Below are positions 15,391 through 24,059 of a stretch of DNA of 24,837 nucleotides, in pieces. Both the position numbers and the translations under genes were made by a program. Positions within the stretch are counted from its first letter, which is position 1, and every line of letters starts with the position of its first letter. The stretch spans positions 1 to 24,837 of the forward strand of contig JBGMEA010000009.1 of assembly GCA_041447245.1 (NCBI GenBank). The letters run 5' to 3'. The notes under the pieces were generated by a model that had not been told where the DNA came from, searched no databases, and saw nothing but the letters and a program-made list of their open reading frames with translations. Source of the DNA: JBGMEA01 sp041447245. GTDB taxonomy: Bacteria > Bacillota > Clostridia > Eubacteriales > Anaerofustaceae.

Positions 15391-16794
15391 CTATACCGCT
15401 CCCAGTTCTTTTGCTTTCTCCACAGCTTCATCTATCGTCCCGACAAGTTGGAATGCTTCTTCCGGCAAATCATCGTGTTTCCCTTCGCAAATTTCTTTAA
15501 ATCCGCGAATCGTTTCTTTAACCGGAACATATTTACCCTTCATACCTGTAAATGTTTCCGCAACCGTGAAGGGCTGCGAAAGAAATCTCTGAATTCGTCG
15601 TGCGCGAGTCACAATCAGTTTTTCTTCGTCGCTCAATTCATCCATGCCGAGTATTGCAATAATATCCATCAATTCCGTATATCGCTGCAGAATTGTCTGA
15701 ACCTTTCTTGCCACTTCGTAATGTTCTTCCCCCACAATGCTTGGCGTCAATATCTGCGATGCGGACTGCAAAGGGCTGACCGCCGGATAAATTCCCATTT
15801 CGGAAATGGATCGATCCAACACAGTCGTTGCATCCAAATGGGCGAAAGCAGTTGCCGGCGCCGGATCGGTCAGATCGTCCGCAGGAACATAAATCGCCTG
15901 CACGGAAGTGATGGATCCTTTTTTTGTAGAGGTAATCCTTTCCTGCAAATGGCCCATTTCTGTTGCCAATGTCGGCTGATAACCGACTGCGGAAGGCATG
16001 CGCCCCAACAACGCGGAAACTTCGGAACCTGCCTGAGTAAATCGGAAGATGTTGTCGATAAACAAAAGCACATCCTGCCCCTGCTCGTCTCTGAAATATT
16101 CGGCCTGCGTCAATCCCGTCAATGCGACACGAAGACGCGCTCCGGGCGGCTCATTCATCTGTCCGAATACCATCGTCATCTTCTGAATAACGCCGGATTC
16201 TTTCATTTCATTCCAAAGGTCGTTTCCTTCCCTTGTACGTTCCCCCACACCGGCAAATACGGAAATGCCGCCGTGCTGAGTCGCAATATTATTGATCAGT
16301 TCCTGAATCAACACCGTTTTCCCAACTCCCGCCCCTCCGAACAGACCGATCTTTCCACCTTTTGCATACGGAGCCAGAAGATCGATTACCTTGATTCCGG
16401 TTTCCAGCATCGTATCGGTTGTTTCCTGCTCTACAAAAGAAGGTGCATTCCGATGAATCGGGAATTTATGTCCTGTTTCCACCGGGGGTTGGTTGTCGAT
16501 CGGCTGACCGAGTACGTTAAACATCCGTCCGAGTGTTTCATTTCCAACGCTGACCGAAATCGGCGCTCCGGTATTAAGCGCATCGGTTCCGCGAATCAAT
16601 CCGTCCGTCGATGACATTGCAATGCATCGAACGGTGTTATTGCCCAAATGCTGCGAAACTTCCAATGTAAGGTTGGAATCCTTTTCCTGAATATATATTT
16701 GAATCGCATTATTGATTTCCGGCAGTTCTTCGGCTTCGAACTCGATATCCACCACCGGACCCATGATTTGTATTACTTTGCCTGTTTTGTTCAA
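15391..16794 (-). CDS. atpD: ATP synthase F1 beta subunit (catalytic)
   Basis: Carries the catalytic nucleotide sites of F1. It has 467 residues with Walker A GGAGVGKT (153-160), the GERTREG segment with the catalytic Glu, Walker B LLFIDNIFR and the DELSDEE loop. The start is a TTG at 16794, supported by AAGGAGG ten bases upstream and by alignment of the first residues (NKTGKVIQIMGPVVDIEF) with the family; the next in-frame ATG would remove the conserved first strand. It lies 27 bases after atpG. Confidence 0.98.
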   Translation of the reverse strand: MNKTGKVIQIMGPVVDIEFEAEELPEINNAIQIYIQEKDSNLTLEVSQHLGNNTVRCIAMSSTDGLIRGTDALNTGAPISVSVGNETLGRMFNVLGQPIDNQPPVETGHKFPIHRNAPSFVEQETTDTMLETGIKVIDLLAPYAKGGKIGLFGGAGVGKTVLIQELINNIATQHGGISVFAGVGERTREGNDLWNEMKESGVIQKMTMVFGQMNEPPGARLRVALTGLTQAEYFRDEQGQDVLLFIDNIFRFTQAGSEVSALLGRMPSAVGYQPTLATEMGHLQERITSTKKGSITSVQAIYVPADDLTDPAPATAFAHLDATTVLDRSISEMGIYPAVSPLQSASQILTPSIVGEEHYEVARKVQTILQRYTELMDIIAILGMDELSDEEKLIVTRARRIQRFLSQPFTVAETFTGMKGKYVPVKETIRGFKEICEGKHDDLPEEAFQLVGTIDEAVEKAKELGAV

Positions 16795-16821
16795 GAGTCA
16801 GTAACCTCCTTATCCGGCTGT

Positions 16822-17667
16822 TTATTCCAGTGCGGATGCTCCGCCGACGATTTCGGAAATCTCCGTTGTGATCGCCGCCTGTCTTGCCCGATTCATTTCT
16901 AATGTCAGTTTTGCAATCATATCCTTCGCATTCTGTGTTGCCGCATCCATCGCCGTCATTTTTGCCCCCATTTCACTGGCCTTATTCTCAAGAAGTGCAC
17001 TGTAAATTTGGCTTTTCAGATACAGCGGCAAAAGTCTGGACAACATTTCTTCGGGAGAAGGTTCGTAAAGATACGATCCGTTCGCTTTTTCTCCGTAAGG
17101 CTCAATCGGCAGTAATTTCTGCACACTCGGTTTCTGAGTGAGCACCGACACAAATTTCGAGTAGATCAGATAAACCTCATCCACAGCACCCGAAGTGAAC
17201 TGATGAATCACTTCATCCGCAATCTGACTGGCATGCTCATAATGGGGATCATCTCCCAATCCGGTAAATTGGGTTAATATCTTCACATCTCTCGGCAGAA
17301 AAAAATCGATTCCCTTTCGCCCTACGGCTATCAGCGCACTCTCTTTCTCCTGTGCGTTGATAACGGATTTTGCCTTCCTGATCAAATTGGCATTGAATCC
17401 TCCGCAAAGACCTCTGTCCGAAGTCACCAAGACATACCCCACTTTTTTTACATCACGCTGCTCCAACAACGGATGTCTCAGATTTTTCTCCGTCTGCACG
17501 ACACGGGAAAGCACGGCCTGAACCTGTTTGGAGTAAGGTCTGGAAGCGAGCACTTTATTCTGTGATTTTCTAAGCTTCGATGCAGCAACCATTTTCATCG
17601 CTTTCGTGATTTGCTGCATGTTGGTCACACTGTGTATGCGTCTGCGAATATCGCCAACTCCGGCCAC
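16822..17667 (-). CDS. atpG: ATP synthase F1 gamma subunit
   Basis: The rotating central shaft of F1. The 281 residues have the family signatures at both ends: DIRRRIHSVTNMQQITKAMKMVAASKL at the N-terminus and MDAATQNAKDMI...RARQAAITTEISEIVGGA at the C-terminus, the two coiled-coil helices of the shaft. The start is a GTG at 17667, with AGGTGA inside the last codons of atpA six bases upstream. Only two bases separate it from the atpA stop, indicating coupled translation. Confidence 0.97.
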   Translation of the reverse strand: MAGVGDIRRRIHSVTNMQQITKAMKMVAASKLRKSQNKVLASRPYSKQVQAVLSRVVQTEKNLRHPLLEQRDVKKVGYVLVTSDRGLCGGFNANLIRKAKSVINAQEKESALIAVGRKGIDFFLPRDVKILTQFTGLGDDPHYEHASQIADEVIHQFTSGAVDEVYLIYSKFVSVLTQKPSVQKLLPIEPYGEKANGSYLYEPSPEEMLSRLLPLYLKSQIYSALLENKASEMGAKMTAMDAATQNAKDMIAKLTLEMNRARQAAITTEISEIVGGASALE

Positions 17668-17669
17668 AG

Positions 17670-19196
17670 TTATTCACCTGCTCTTTCTGTCCACATAAAT
17701 TGTTCTTTGAACGCATCGATCGCAGTACCGATTTCATTCGACAGCTCATTTGACAGTGCTTTTTCCGCAAGAATTTTCTGAGGAATATCCGCTTTTTCCG
17801 CGTGGATAAAGCGTAATAATTCCTGTTCGAACGTTTTCATGCGATCAAGCGGTATATCATCAATATATCCTCTGGTCGCCGCAAAAATGATCACTACTTC
17901 ATCTTCCACTGCCATCGGCTCATATTGGTTTTGCTTCAATATTTCCATCGTCTTCTGCCCTCTGGTCAGACGGCTCTGCGTGCTTTTGTCGAGTTCCGAA
18001 CCGAATTGGGCAAATGCAGCCAATTCCCTGTATGATGCCAAATCCAAACGGAGCTGTCCGGAAACCTGCTTCATCGCTTTGATCTGTGCATCTCCGCCGA
18101 CTCGGGAAACAGAAATTCCGACATTGATCGCCGGTCTGAAACCGGAGTGAAATAGATCAGCTTCCAAAAATATCTGACCGTCCGTAATGGAAATCACATT
18201 GGTCGGGATATAGGCAGATACATCACCCGCCTGTGTTTCAATAATCGGAAGCGCAGTCAGCGAACCGCCGCCCCGTTCAGGAGACAATTTTGCCGCCCGC
18301 TCCAAAAGGCGGGAATGCAGATAGAACACATCACCGGGATACGCTTCGCGTCCGGGAGGTCTTCTCAAAAGCAATGACAGTTCTCTGTATGCCACAGCCT
18401 GTTTCGAAAGGTCATCATAAACGATCAAAACGTGTTTCCCGTTATCCCTAAAATATTCACCCATTGCGCAGCCTGCATAAGGAGCGATATAAAGCATAGG
18501 CGCAGGTTCGGACGCAGTAGCCATTACAACAATGGAATACTCCATCGCGCCGTGTTCCTGCAGTTTTTTCACAACAGAAGCCACTGTGGATTGTTTTTGA
18601 CCGATAGCGACGTATATGCAGATACAATTCTGTCCTTTTTGATTGATGATGGCATCCACCGCAACGGCGGTTTTCCCGGTCTGTCGATCTCCGATAATCA
18701 ATTCACGCTGTCCGCGCCCAATGGGAACCATCGCATCGATTGATTTTAAGCCTGTCTGCAGCGGTTCATGCACCGATTTTCGGTCAACCACACCGGGCGC
18801 AACCGCTTCAATCGGACGGAATTCCGTTTGGTTAATGGCTCCTTTGCCATCAATCGGTTGTCCGAGAACATTTACGACTCTTCCGATGAGAGCTTCTCCG
18901 ACCGGAACTTCCACGATTCTTCCGGTACGTTTTACCTGATCTCCTTCACGGATCGCTTCATATGGACCGAGGATGACACACCCGATGTTATCCTCTTCCA
19001 AATTCATTGCCATACCGTAAACACCGCCCGGGAATTCCAATAATTCACCGGACATTGCCTGCTGAAGGCCATATACGCGAGCAATTCCGTCACCCACTTG
19101 TATCACAGTACCGACATCGACAATTTCAAGCTCTGATTGATAGCGCTCAATCTGCTTTTTTATGATTTCGCTGATTTCTTCTGGATGTATATTCAT
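17670..19196 (-). CDS. atpA: ATP synthase F1 alpha subunit
   Basis: The non-catalytic nucleotide-binding subunit of F1. With the ATG at 19196 it has 508 residues and its P-loop GDRQTGKT falls at 169-176, the usual bacterial position. The N-terminus MNIHPEEISEIIKKQIE then matches the family. A GTG four codons upstream (19208) overlaps the atpH stop as GTGA and is an alternative start that would give 512 residues. The alpha signature PAINVGISVSRVGGDAQ is present. It follows atpH and precedes atpG. Confidence 0.97.
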   Translation of the reverse strand: MNIHPEEISEIIKKQIERYQSELEIVDVGTVIQVGDGIARVYGLQQAMSGELLEFPGGVYGMAMNLEEDNIGCVILGPYEAIREGDQVKRTGRIVEVPVGEALIGRVVNVLGQPIDGKGAINQTEFRPIEAVAPGVVDRKSVHEPLQTGLKSIDAMVPIGRGQRELIIGDRQTGKTAVAVDAIINQKGQNCICIYVAIGQKQSTVASVVKKLQEHGAMEYSIVVMATASEPAPMLYIAPYAGCAMGEYFRDNGKHVLIVYDDLSKQAVAYRELSLLLRRPPGREAYPGDVFYLHSRLLERAAKLSPERGGGSLTALPIIETQAGDVSAYIPTNVISITDGQIFLEADLFHSGFRPAINVGISVSRVGGDAQIKAMKQVSGQLRLDLASYRELAAFAQFGSELDKSTQSRLTRGQKTMEILKQNQYEPMAVEDEVVIIFAATRGYIDDIPLDRMKTFEQELLRFIHAEKADIPQKILAEKALSNELSNEIGTAIDAFKEQFMWTERAGE

Positions 19197-19204
19197 GTTT
19201 CTGA

Positions 19205-19771
19205 TCACCCTACTTCCTGATGAGGTATCAATGATGAGGTTATAAGTTCATTTTTAATTTTGGATAAAGCAGACGAAACGGATCCGTCAATAACCCGGTC
19301 GCCGATTTTAAGCCGCGCTCCCCCAATCAGAGCAGGGTCGGACTGAATTTCAAGCCTGATCTGTTTGCCGGTATACTGTTCGATCGCTGCATGCAGCCGA
19401 TCTGTTTGTTCCGTGGTAAGCGGTGTTGCACTGCTCAGTTTCGCAACGACGATATTCCGTCGTTTGTTTGCCATCTCGTCAAATTCAGACCTTATTTCAT
19501 CCAACAGATCCTGCCTTCTGCGATCAATCAACAATAGCGCAAAGTCAAGCATCATATCGGAAAAATAAGTTGAGAAAATATTCGTTATCAATTCTTTTTT
19601 CGATTCGTAAGAAATGTTTGGGTGATTCAATAAAACGGATAAATCCCGCTGATCACGAACCGTGTCAGCAAAGAAATTCAGTTGATTCTGAATGTCATCC
19701 AACACTCCCCGCTCGACAGACAAATCAAACAAAGCATGAGCATAGCGAAGCGCTAAAGTTGCATTTGTCAT
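19205..19771 (-). CDS. atpH: ATP synthase F1 delta subunit
   Basis: The delta (OSCP-like) subunit links the top of F1 to the peripheral stalk. At 188 residues it has the usual length. It begins MTNATLALRYAHALFDLS and carries the C-terminal OSCP signature around GGARLKIGDRVIDGSVSSALSKI. Its ATG overlaps the atpF stop (ATGA), and its end meets the atpA start region. Confidence 0.95.
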   Translation of the reverse strand: MTNATLALRYAHALFDLSVERGVLDDIQNQLNFFADTVRDQRDLSVLLNHPNISYESKKELITNIFSTYFSDMMLDFALLLIDRRRQDLLDEIRSEFDEMANKRRNIVVAKLSSATPLTTEQTDRLHAAIEQYTGKQIRLEIQSDPALIGGARLKIGDRVIDGSVSSALSKIKNELITSSLIPHQEVG

Positions 19772-20319
19772 GATCTGGTTCCCACTTCTTGTATAAATTG
19801 ATCGATCAGTTTTGACTGACTCGCATGATCCAACTGATGTTGCAGCAATTTTTCGGCAACCGCAATCGACAGTTCCGCGACTTGAGATTTCACATCCGCA
19901 ATTGCCTTGTCGCGTTCCTGCTCAATCTGAGACATCGCACTCGCTTTAAAGTTTTCCGACTCTTTTCTGGCAGCATCCAAAATTTCCTGAGCACGCAGCT
20001 CACTCGATTTGCTTGCCCGTTCGATAATCAATTGTGCTTCCTGTCTGGCTGTTTGCATTTCTTGCTGATATTCCGCACGAATACGCTCCGCTTCTTTTCG
20101 CTCCTGTTCCGCGTGGGAAATATTGTCGGCAATCATCTGACGGCGTTTTTCCATCATTGCCAGCAATGGTTTCCAAGCAAACCGTTTCAATATCCATACC
20201 AGAATCAAGAACGAAACCAATTCCACGATCAATGTATAATCGAAAGAAATCGGATTGTTCGTTGAGGCCGTGTCTGCCAATGCCATAAAATGGTTCATAT
20301 TAATTCCGAAGGGATTCAA
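19768..20319 (-). CDS. atpF: ATP synthase Fo b subunit
   Basis: The membrane-anchored peripheral stalk. It has 183 residues: a single transmembrane segment near 28-46 (TLIVELVSFLILVWILKRF), then a long charged coiled coil rich in Glu, Arg, Ala and Gln, as expected for the b dimer. The start is a TTG at 20319, supported by GGAGGGG eight bases upstream; an ATG seven codons later (20298) is a weaker alternative. It lies 85 bases after atpE, a gap typical of the c-b border where the c subunit must be made in excess. Confidence 0.95.
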   Translation of the reverse strand: MNPFGINMNHFMALADTASTNNPISFDYTLIVELVSFLILVWILKRFAWKPLLAMMEKRRQMIADNISHAEQERKEAERIRAEYQQEMQTARQEAQLIIERASKSSELRAQEILDAARKESENFKASAMSQIEQERDKAIADVKSQVAELSIAVAEKLLQHQLDHASQSKLIDQFIQEVGTRS

Positions 20320-20404
20320 AACCCATTCCCCTCCTCTCTGATGCGATCACAAAATAATATCTGTTTCCGTTGTTGCCGCAAGCAAATCCTCTTGCAAACG
20401 AACA

Positions 20405-20638
20405 TCAGGATTTTGTAAAGAACATTAACAATGCCATAATCAGGGAAAGCAGCGGCAATACTTCCACAAGCGCAATCCCTATGAACATCGTGCTCATCAA
20501 AGTTCCTCTTGCTTCCGGTTGGCGTGCAATTCCTTCTATTGTACTCGCGACAACATTTCCGTTCCCGATCGCAGCCCCGATCGCGGCGGCTCCTGCGGCA
20601 ATCCCTGTGCCGATCAATGCAGCAGCAGTTACATCCAT
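20405..20638 (-). CDS. atpE: ATP synthase Fo c subunit (proteolipid)
   Basis: The rotor-ring subunit, 77 residues with two transmembrane helices joined by the conserved polar loop ARQPEA (38-43). The ion-binding carboxylate is Glu59 in ALVEVLP. Positions that bind sodium in Na+-type rings (Gln32 and Ser66 in Ilyobacter numbering) appear here as Asn26 and Val60, so the ring is more likely proton-translocating. Helix 1 is rich in Gly/Ala (IGTGIAAGAAAIGAAIGNGN). It has a strong AAGGAGG ribosome-binding site, in line with its high copy number. Confidence 0.97.
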   Translation of the reverse strand: MDVTAAALIGTGIAAGAAAIGAAIGNGNVVASTIEGIARQPEARGTLMSTMFIGIALVEVLPLLSLIMALLMFFTKS

Positions 20639-20720
20639 TTTTTAATTCCTCCTTGTATTTGCATTTGATACATCTATATTCTCAGTTAACTGAAAATAAC
20701 TTAATTTTGGATATCCGTCT

Positions 20721-21458
20721 TCAGTCTTCAACAGCCTGACCGATATAAGCGAGAGTCAGAATCGTAAACACATACGACTGAATCACGGCGATAAATGTAC
20801 AGAATATCAGCCAAATCGGCAACGGAATAATACCGGCCAACGCCGCCGCGGATTTCGGCATGAGAATAACAGCCACCAACATTTCTCCCGAGTAAATATT
20901 CCCAAACAATCGGAATGCAAGTGTGAGAGGCTTTGAAACAAAGTCAATTACATGAATCAATGAAAATGCGGGATGAGGTTTAATAAAATGCCCGAAATAA
21001 TGCAGTTTTTTGTACTTCAATCCAAAAAAAACGACGAGTGTGATGGTAATCAATGCCAATGCAAAGTCCGTATTGATATCGGCGGTCGGAGACATCAGCG
21101 TCGTTCCCGTTCCGAACATTTCACTGATCCCTGCAAACTGAATATGGTTAAAAATTGGGCTCAGAATATTTGGGAACAATCCTATTAAATTGCAGAAAAA
21201 GATAAACAATATCAATGACAAAAGATAGGAAAGAAGAACACCGCCTTTTTTGTAATCGATATTATCCGAGATCATACCGCGAACAAAATCCACAAGCCAC
21301 TCCAAAATATTTTGCATCTTCCCGGGAGTTCCGCTTGTCAGTTTTCTCAGACATATAAAAACAAATATCAGCAAACACAACATCACGAACCAAGTCATCA
21401 GAATCGTTTTGGCATGCACTGTTGAATTGCCTGCTACCCACAGAATAATTTCATGCAT
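20721..21458 (-). CDS. atpB: ATP synthase Fo a subunit
   Basis: The stator membrane subunit that forms the ion half-channels against the c-ring. The 245 residues have about five to six hydrophobic helices. The essential arginine is R183 in LTLAFRLFGNIYSGE, the family hallmark, and the final helix has the typical AVIQSYVFTILTLAYIGQA. The ATG overlaps the end of atpI by 8 bases. atpE follows after 82 bases. Confidence 0.97.
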   Translation of the reverse strand: MHEIILWVAGNSTVHAKTILMTWFVMLCLLIFVFICLRKLTSGTPGKMQNILEWLVDFVRGMISDNIDYKKGGVLLSYLLSLILFIFFCNLIGLFPNILSPIFNHIQFAGISEMFGTGTTLMSPTADINTDFALALITITLVVFFGLKYKKLHYFGHFIKPHPAFSLIHVIDFVSKPLTLAFRLFGNIYSGEMLVAVILMPKSAAALAGIIPLPIWLIFCTFIAVIQSYVFTILTLAYIGQAVED

Positions 21459-21822
21459 CTTTTTTATCGCTGCCTTTCTGCAATAATTTTCTTTTTTCGA
21501 TCATCAACGGAATTACAACTCCCAAAATCATACCGATTGCAACAGTATAGATCAGTTTCGGAAGCAATAAGGCCGCGAGAACAAAAACCACAGCCAACAT
21601 ACCGAACCGAAAAATGAAGTTTGTAAAATAAATTTTTAATGCGGAAACCACTTCTTTTTCTGCCAATTTTTTGGTCAGTCTGAGCAACCAATAGTCATTC
21701 AGCATACCTGCGGCAAACCCCAACGGCAAACCCAACATCTCATAGCCCTTCATATATATTGCCCCGGCAACCGTAATCAGCAAGACAATCCCTGTAAGAA
21801 TCAACGTAATTTTCTTATTCAT
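21451..21822 (-). CDS. atpI: ATP synthase protein I (AtpI-like)
   Basis: A small membrane protein with about four hydrophobic segments (123 residues from the ATG at 21822). It sits first in the operon, the place of atpI (UncI), thought to assist c-ring assembly or magnesium supply. Sequence similarity in this family is low, so the call rests on size, topology, position and overlap with atpB. A TTG at 21849 is an upstream alternative start. The ATG at 21822 has GGAAG four bases ahead. Confidence 0.85.
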   Translation of the reverse strand: MNKKITLILTGIVLLITVAGAIYMKGYEMLGLPLGFAAGMLNDYWLLRLTKKLAEKEVVSALKIYFTNFIFRFGMLAVVFVLAALLLPKLIYTVAIGMILGVVIPLMIEKRKLLQKGSDKKDA

Positions 21823-21929
21823 AAATCTTCCGCGGCAATTTTCTCCCAATAGCCTCTGCGACTCCTCAGTATAAAAATAGTACCTGACGCAAACTGCTTT
21901 TCCGCTTATTTCATAAAGGTTAACGTACT

Positions 21930-21966
21930 AAAAAAACACTGACGAACCATGGGCCATCAGTGTTTT
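21930..21966 (-). terminator. Terminator-like hairpin in the atp leader
   Basis: On the minus strand, AAAACACTGA (21966-21957) and TCAGTGTTTT (21942-21933) form a 10-base stem with a 14-base loop, followed by a T tract that reaches seven T. It lies about 110 bases before atpI and ~190 bases after the only strong promoter seen for the operon. It is therefore either an attenuator or the end of a separate small transcript. Confidence 0.65.
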
Positions 21967-22156
21967 CATTCGCTTGACTTGCTTTTCGATTTTCTGCCTT
22001 GTTAAGCTGCAAAGATACCTTATTAGCCGGAAGAGAAGAACAGAGGGATCGGAGAAACTAGGAGCACGCAATATGAAATAGGGACGGTCTATTGTTTTGA
22101 GTACCGAATATGAATTGTCAAAACAACCGTAAAATCATTGTTCAATTTTTTAGCAT

Positions 22157-22185
22157 ATTATACATCACCTTTTTCGATACTGCAA
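22157..22185 (-). promoter_or_regulatory. Probable promoter of the atp operon
   Basis: On the minus strand, TTGCAG (22185-22180) and a perfect TATAAT (22162-22157) are 17 bases apart. This gives a leader of about 330 bases before atpI. A second, weaker -10 (TATACT, 21873-21868) without a good -35 lies after the leader hairpin. Confidence 0.7.
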
Positions 22186-22507
22186 GCAAAATTTTCACAA
22201 AATAATTCATGAATTTCGAATATAAGTTCGCATACAAAGATTTCAATGCGCAATGTCCAGATTTTACTTTACATAAGCCATTTTTAAAGCAGAACAATAA
22301 TGAGCGATCAGGAGTTGCGCGATAGATAGTTTTTACAAATCACTATTCCAGCAGTCTTTTTCTTCCTGTCGGGTATAGGATTCATTCCCGCTTTTGAATA
22401 CAAATTGATTGTTTTGAGCAAGCAATCAATTTGCGCTGTTTATCTGTTTTTTCAGACTACTTACAAGATTTTGGAGATATCCGCACCTCTACTCTTTGCC
22501 ATCAAAT
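22186..22507. other. Gene-free AT-rich stretch
   Basis: No ORF with a ribosome-binding site was found on either strand. The only structure seen is a perfect inverted repeat at 22401-22433. The stretch separates the atp promoter from the terminator of the acetyltransferase gene. Confidence 0.5.
22401..22433. repeat. Perfect 11-base inverted repeat
   Basis: CAAATTGATTG (22401-22411) and CAATCAATTTG (22423-22433) are exact reverse complements around an 11-base loop. No T tract follows on either strand, so it is not an obvious terminator. It could be a protein-binding site or a relic of an element end. Confidence 0.6.
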
Positions 22508-22529
22508 AAAAAAGCAGCTCCTTCGCTGC
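22508..22529 (-). terminator. Intrinsic terminator after the acetyltransferase gene
   Basis: On the minus strand, GCAGC (22529-22525), a 6-base loop and GCTGC (22518-22514) are followed by six T. It lies about 80 bases after the GNAT stop codon. Confidence 0.65.
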
Positions 22530-22606
22530 ATTAGAAAAATGTGTCACTTGATCGATTTAGATGCAAATTCTGAGTATCTTCATCCCATAAAGCTAATTAA
22601 GAGGAT

Positions 22607-23047
22607 TCATAAAATGTATGAAAACAAATACGCCCGTTTTTCAAACCCGAGTTTTTCGTAAAACTGATGCGCTTTTTCACGTTGAAATCCGGAGTCTAAC
22701 TCCACCCTTTTCATTCCTTGCTTCTTTGAATTGGCTATCGCCTCATTTATCAGTTTCGTTCCATACCCTTCCCCTCTTTGCTTTTCGTCTACAACCATAG
22801 CATATATATACGAAATATATCCTTCCTGCCAAAGATTATTTACAATTGCATAAGCGCAAAAGCCAATTATGGAATCATTCAATACAGCGCAAAAGAGCTC
22901 ATCTGTTTGAGAAGCAATGCCTCTTCTAAATACCTTGTTAAGTTCTGACTTGTTTAATTTTTTATTTGGCCATAACTGTTTAAACAGCGGATATACACTG
23001 TCAAAATCTTCAGCCGTTGCGTTCCTGATCAAAAGGTCCAAATACAA
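22607..23047 (-). CDS. GNAT family N-acetyltransferase
   Basis: A 146-residue acetyl-CoA-dependent acetyltransferase. The central strand YIYAMVVDEKQRGEGYGTKLI (80-100) contains the pyrophosphate-binding QRGEGYG (90-96), followed by the helix and the C-terminal HQFYEKLGFEKR typical of the fold. The substrate is unknown; relatives modify amines, antibiotics or protein N-termini. The likely start is a TTG at 23047 with only a weak purine-rich site ahead, so the exact start is uncertain. It is monocistronic, between the atp leader and the gene-poor region, with its own terminator. Confidence 0.85.
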   Translation of the reverse strand: MYLDLLIRNATAEDFDSVYPLFKQLWPNKKLNKSELNKVFRRGIASQTDELFCAVLNDSIIGFCAYAIVNNLWQEGYISYIYAMVVDEKQRGEGYGTKLINEAIANSKKQGMKRVELDSGFQREKAHQFYEKLGFEKRAYLFSYIL

Positions 23048-23088
23048 TCACTCTTTTCATATTGTATTAATAATCTGAATCAAGTATA

Positions 23089-23784
23089 GCACAAAATTAC
23101 TTTAGCAAAAAGAAAAAACTCAATGTAAGGACTCACAACTTTACATATGAAATTCTTTTTTTGACAGAGTGGGTGGTATCTCACACAAGATTGCTCCAAA
23201 ACTGATTTCGTTTCATAAAAATGCTTCATAAGCCTGTATAGCTCGTGCAATCTGCACAACTTCTATATTTTTTGTTATAGATTAACATATCGCCGCAAAT
23301 TTCATCAAGTGCGAATTTGATACGAATCTTGCTACAAAGCAACACTTATTCGGCTGATTATCCGATACGTTACCTCAAATTGATTTCGGGTGTTTTAATT
23401 CCTTTGCAGTGCTCATAGATTTGTATATCGTTATGCTCCGTTCGGCAAACTTAAAATCGGCAATCAAGAAATATTTGAATTGAAAAGAGACTCTCCGCGT
23501 TATATCCTCTGACGGAATTGTCAAAGGGAGCATCAAGCTGATTCGATTCAATTATTATCCGAGCATTCTGTCATGTTTCGTTCTTATTCGAATTCGAGAA
23601 GCCACTGATTTCCCATGTCTTTTTTGCATTGCCGATTGTCCGAATAAAGTTGCCATCCTCCTCTTTGCTTCGTCACATTTCATAAATTCAACATAAAATG
23701 TTCCCAATAAACAGGATCTGCCGCTGCACCGAATTCAAAAATCGTTGAACCTATGTGCCGTCATCATGCCATAATAAATATTTT
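23089..23784. other. Gene-poor, apparently degenerate region
   Basis: About 700 bases without a credible gene on either strand. All frames are broken by frequent stops, and the few short ORFs have no ribosome-binding site. The sequence looks like decayed DNA beside the frameshifted and IS-truncated genes to its right, but I could not identify the original gene. Confidence 0.45.
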
Positions 23785-24059
23785 TCATGGCACCGGAGCT
23801 GTCTCTGTCTGAGAAATAAGTTGTGCTGCCGACAAACAGGCAATACAAGCAGCTGCGGAAACATACAAAGCCCAGAGAACCTGCATTTGCGTTTTTGCAT
23901 TTCTTCGTCCAGACTTGCAAGCATTGCAAACGCAAGCCGAAAAATGCCGAGCCGAAGACAAACGGCAGCATAGTCGAGCATATAGAATGACTGGGTAAAA
24001 ACAGCAACGCCGAGAAGAATGATCTGCAAAGCGCACACTATCCGTGTCATTACATTCAT
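23785..24059 (-). pseudogene. Small two-helix membrane protein gene with a one-base frameshift
   Basis: The gene starts at ATG 24059 behind a strong GGAGG with an 8-base spacer. It reads MNVMTRIVCALQIILLGVAV... through a long hydrophobic segment to ASLDEEMQK. At a run of five A (T run at 23892-23896 on the plus strand) the frame is lost. If one A is added, reading continues as TQMQVLWALYVSAAACIACL, a second hydrophobic helix, and ends in TETAPVP at 23785, giving about 91 residues. Both halves have matching character, so a single deletion in the A run is the simplest explanation; slippage or a sequencing error is also possible. I do not recognise the family. Confidence 0.55.

Noticed and set aside
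15448..16614. Long plus-strand ORF of 388 codons opposite atpD
   Set aside because: It is the antisense shadow of the highly conserved atpD, has no ribosome-binding site and has a composition unlike a real protein.
20678..20697. Palindrome around CAGTTAACTG between atpB and atpE
   Set aside because: It has no loop and no T tract and lies inside a continuous operon; it may aid RNA stability but there is no support for a distinct function.
21868..21873. TATACT as main -10 of the atp operon
   Set aside because: No reasonable -35 hexamer at 16-18 bases; the promoter at 22157-22185 is far closer to consensus. Kept only as an alternative.
22431..22661. Plus-strand ORF of 76 codons overlapping the GNAT end
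   Set aside because: No ribosome-binding site, its start lies in the inverted repeat, it runs through the GNAT terminator hairpin and overlaps the GNAT gene.
23555..23683. Minus-strand ORF of 42 codons starting MKCDEAKRR
   Set aside because: No ribosome-binding site, no recognisable family, and it lies in a stretch where all frames look degraded.
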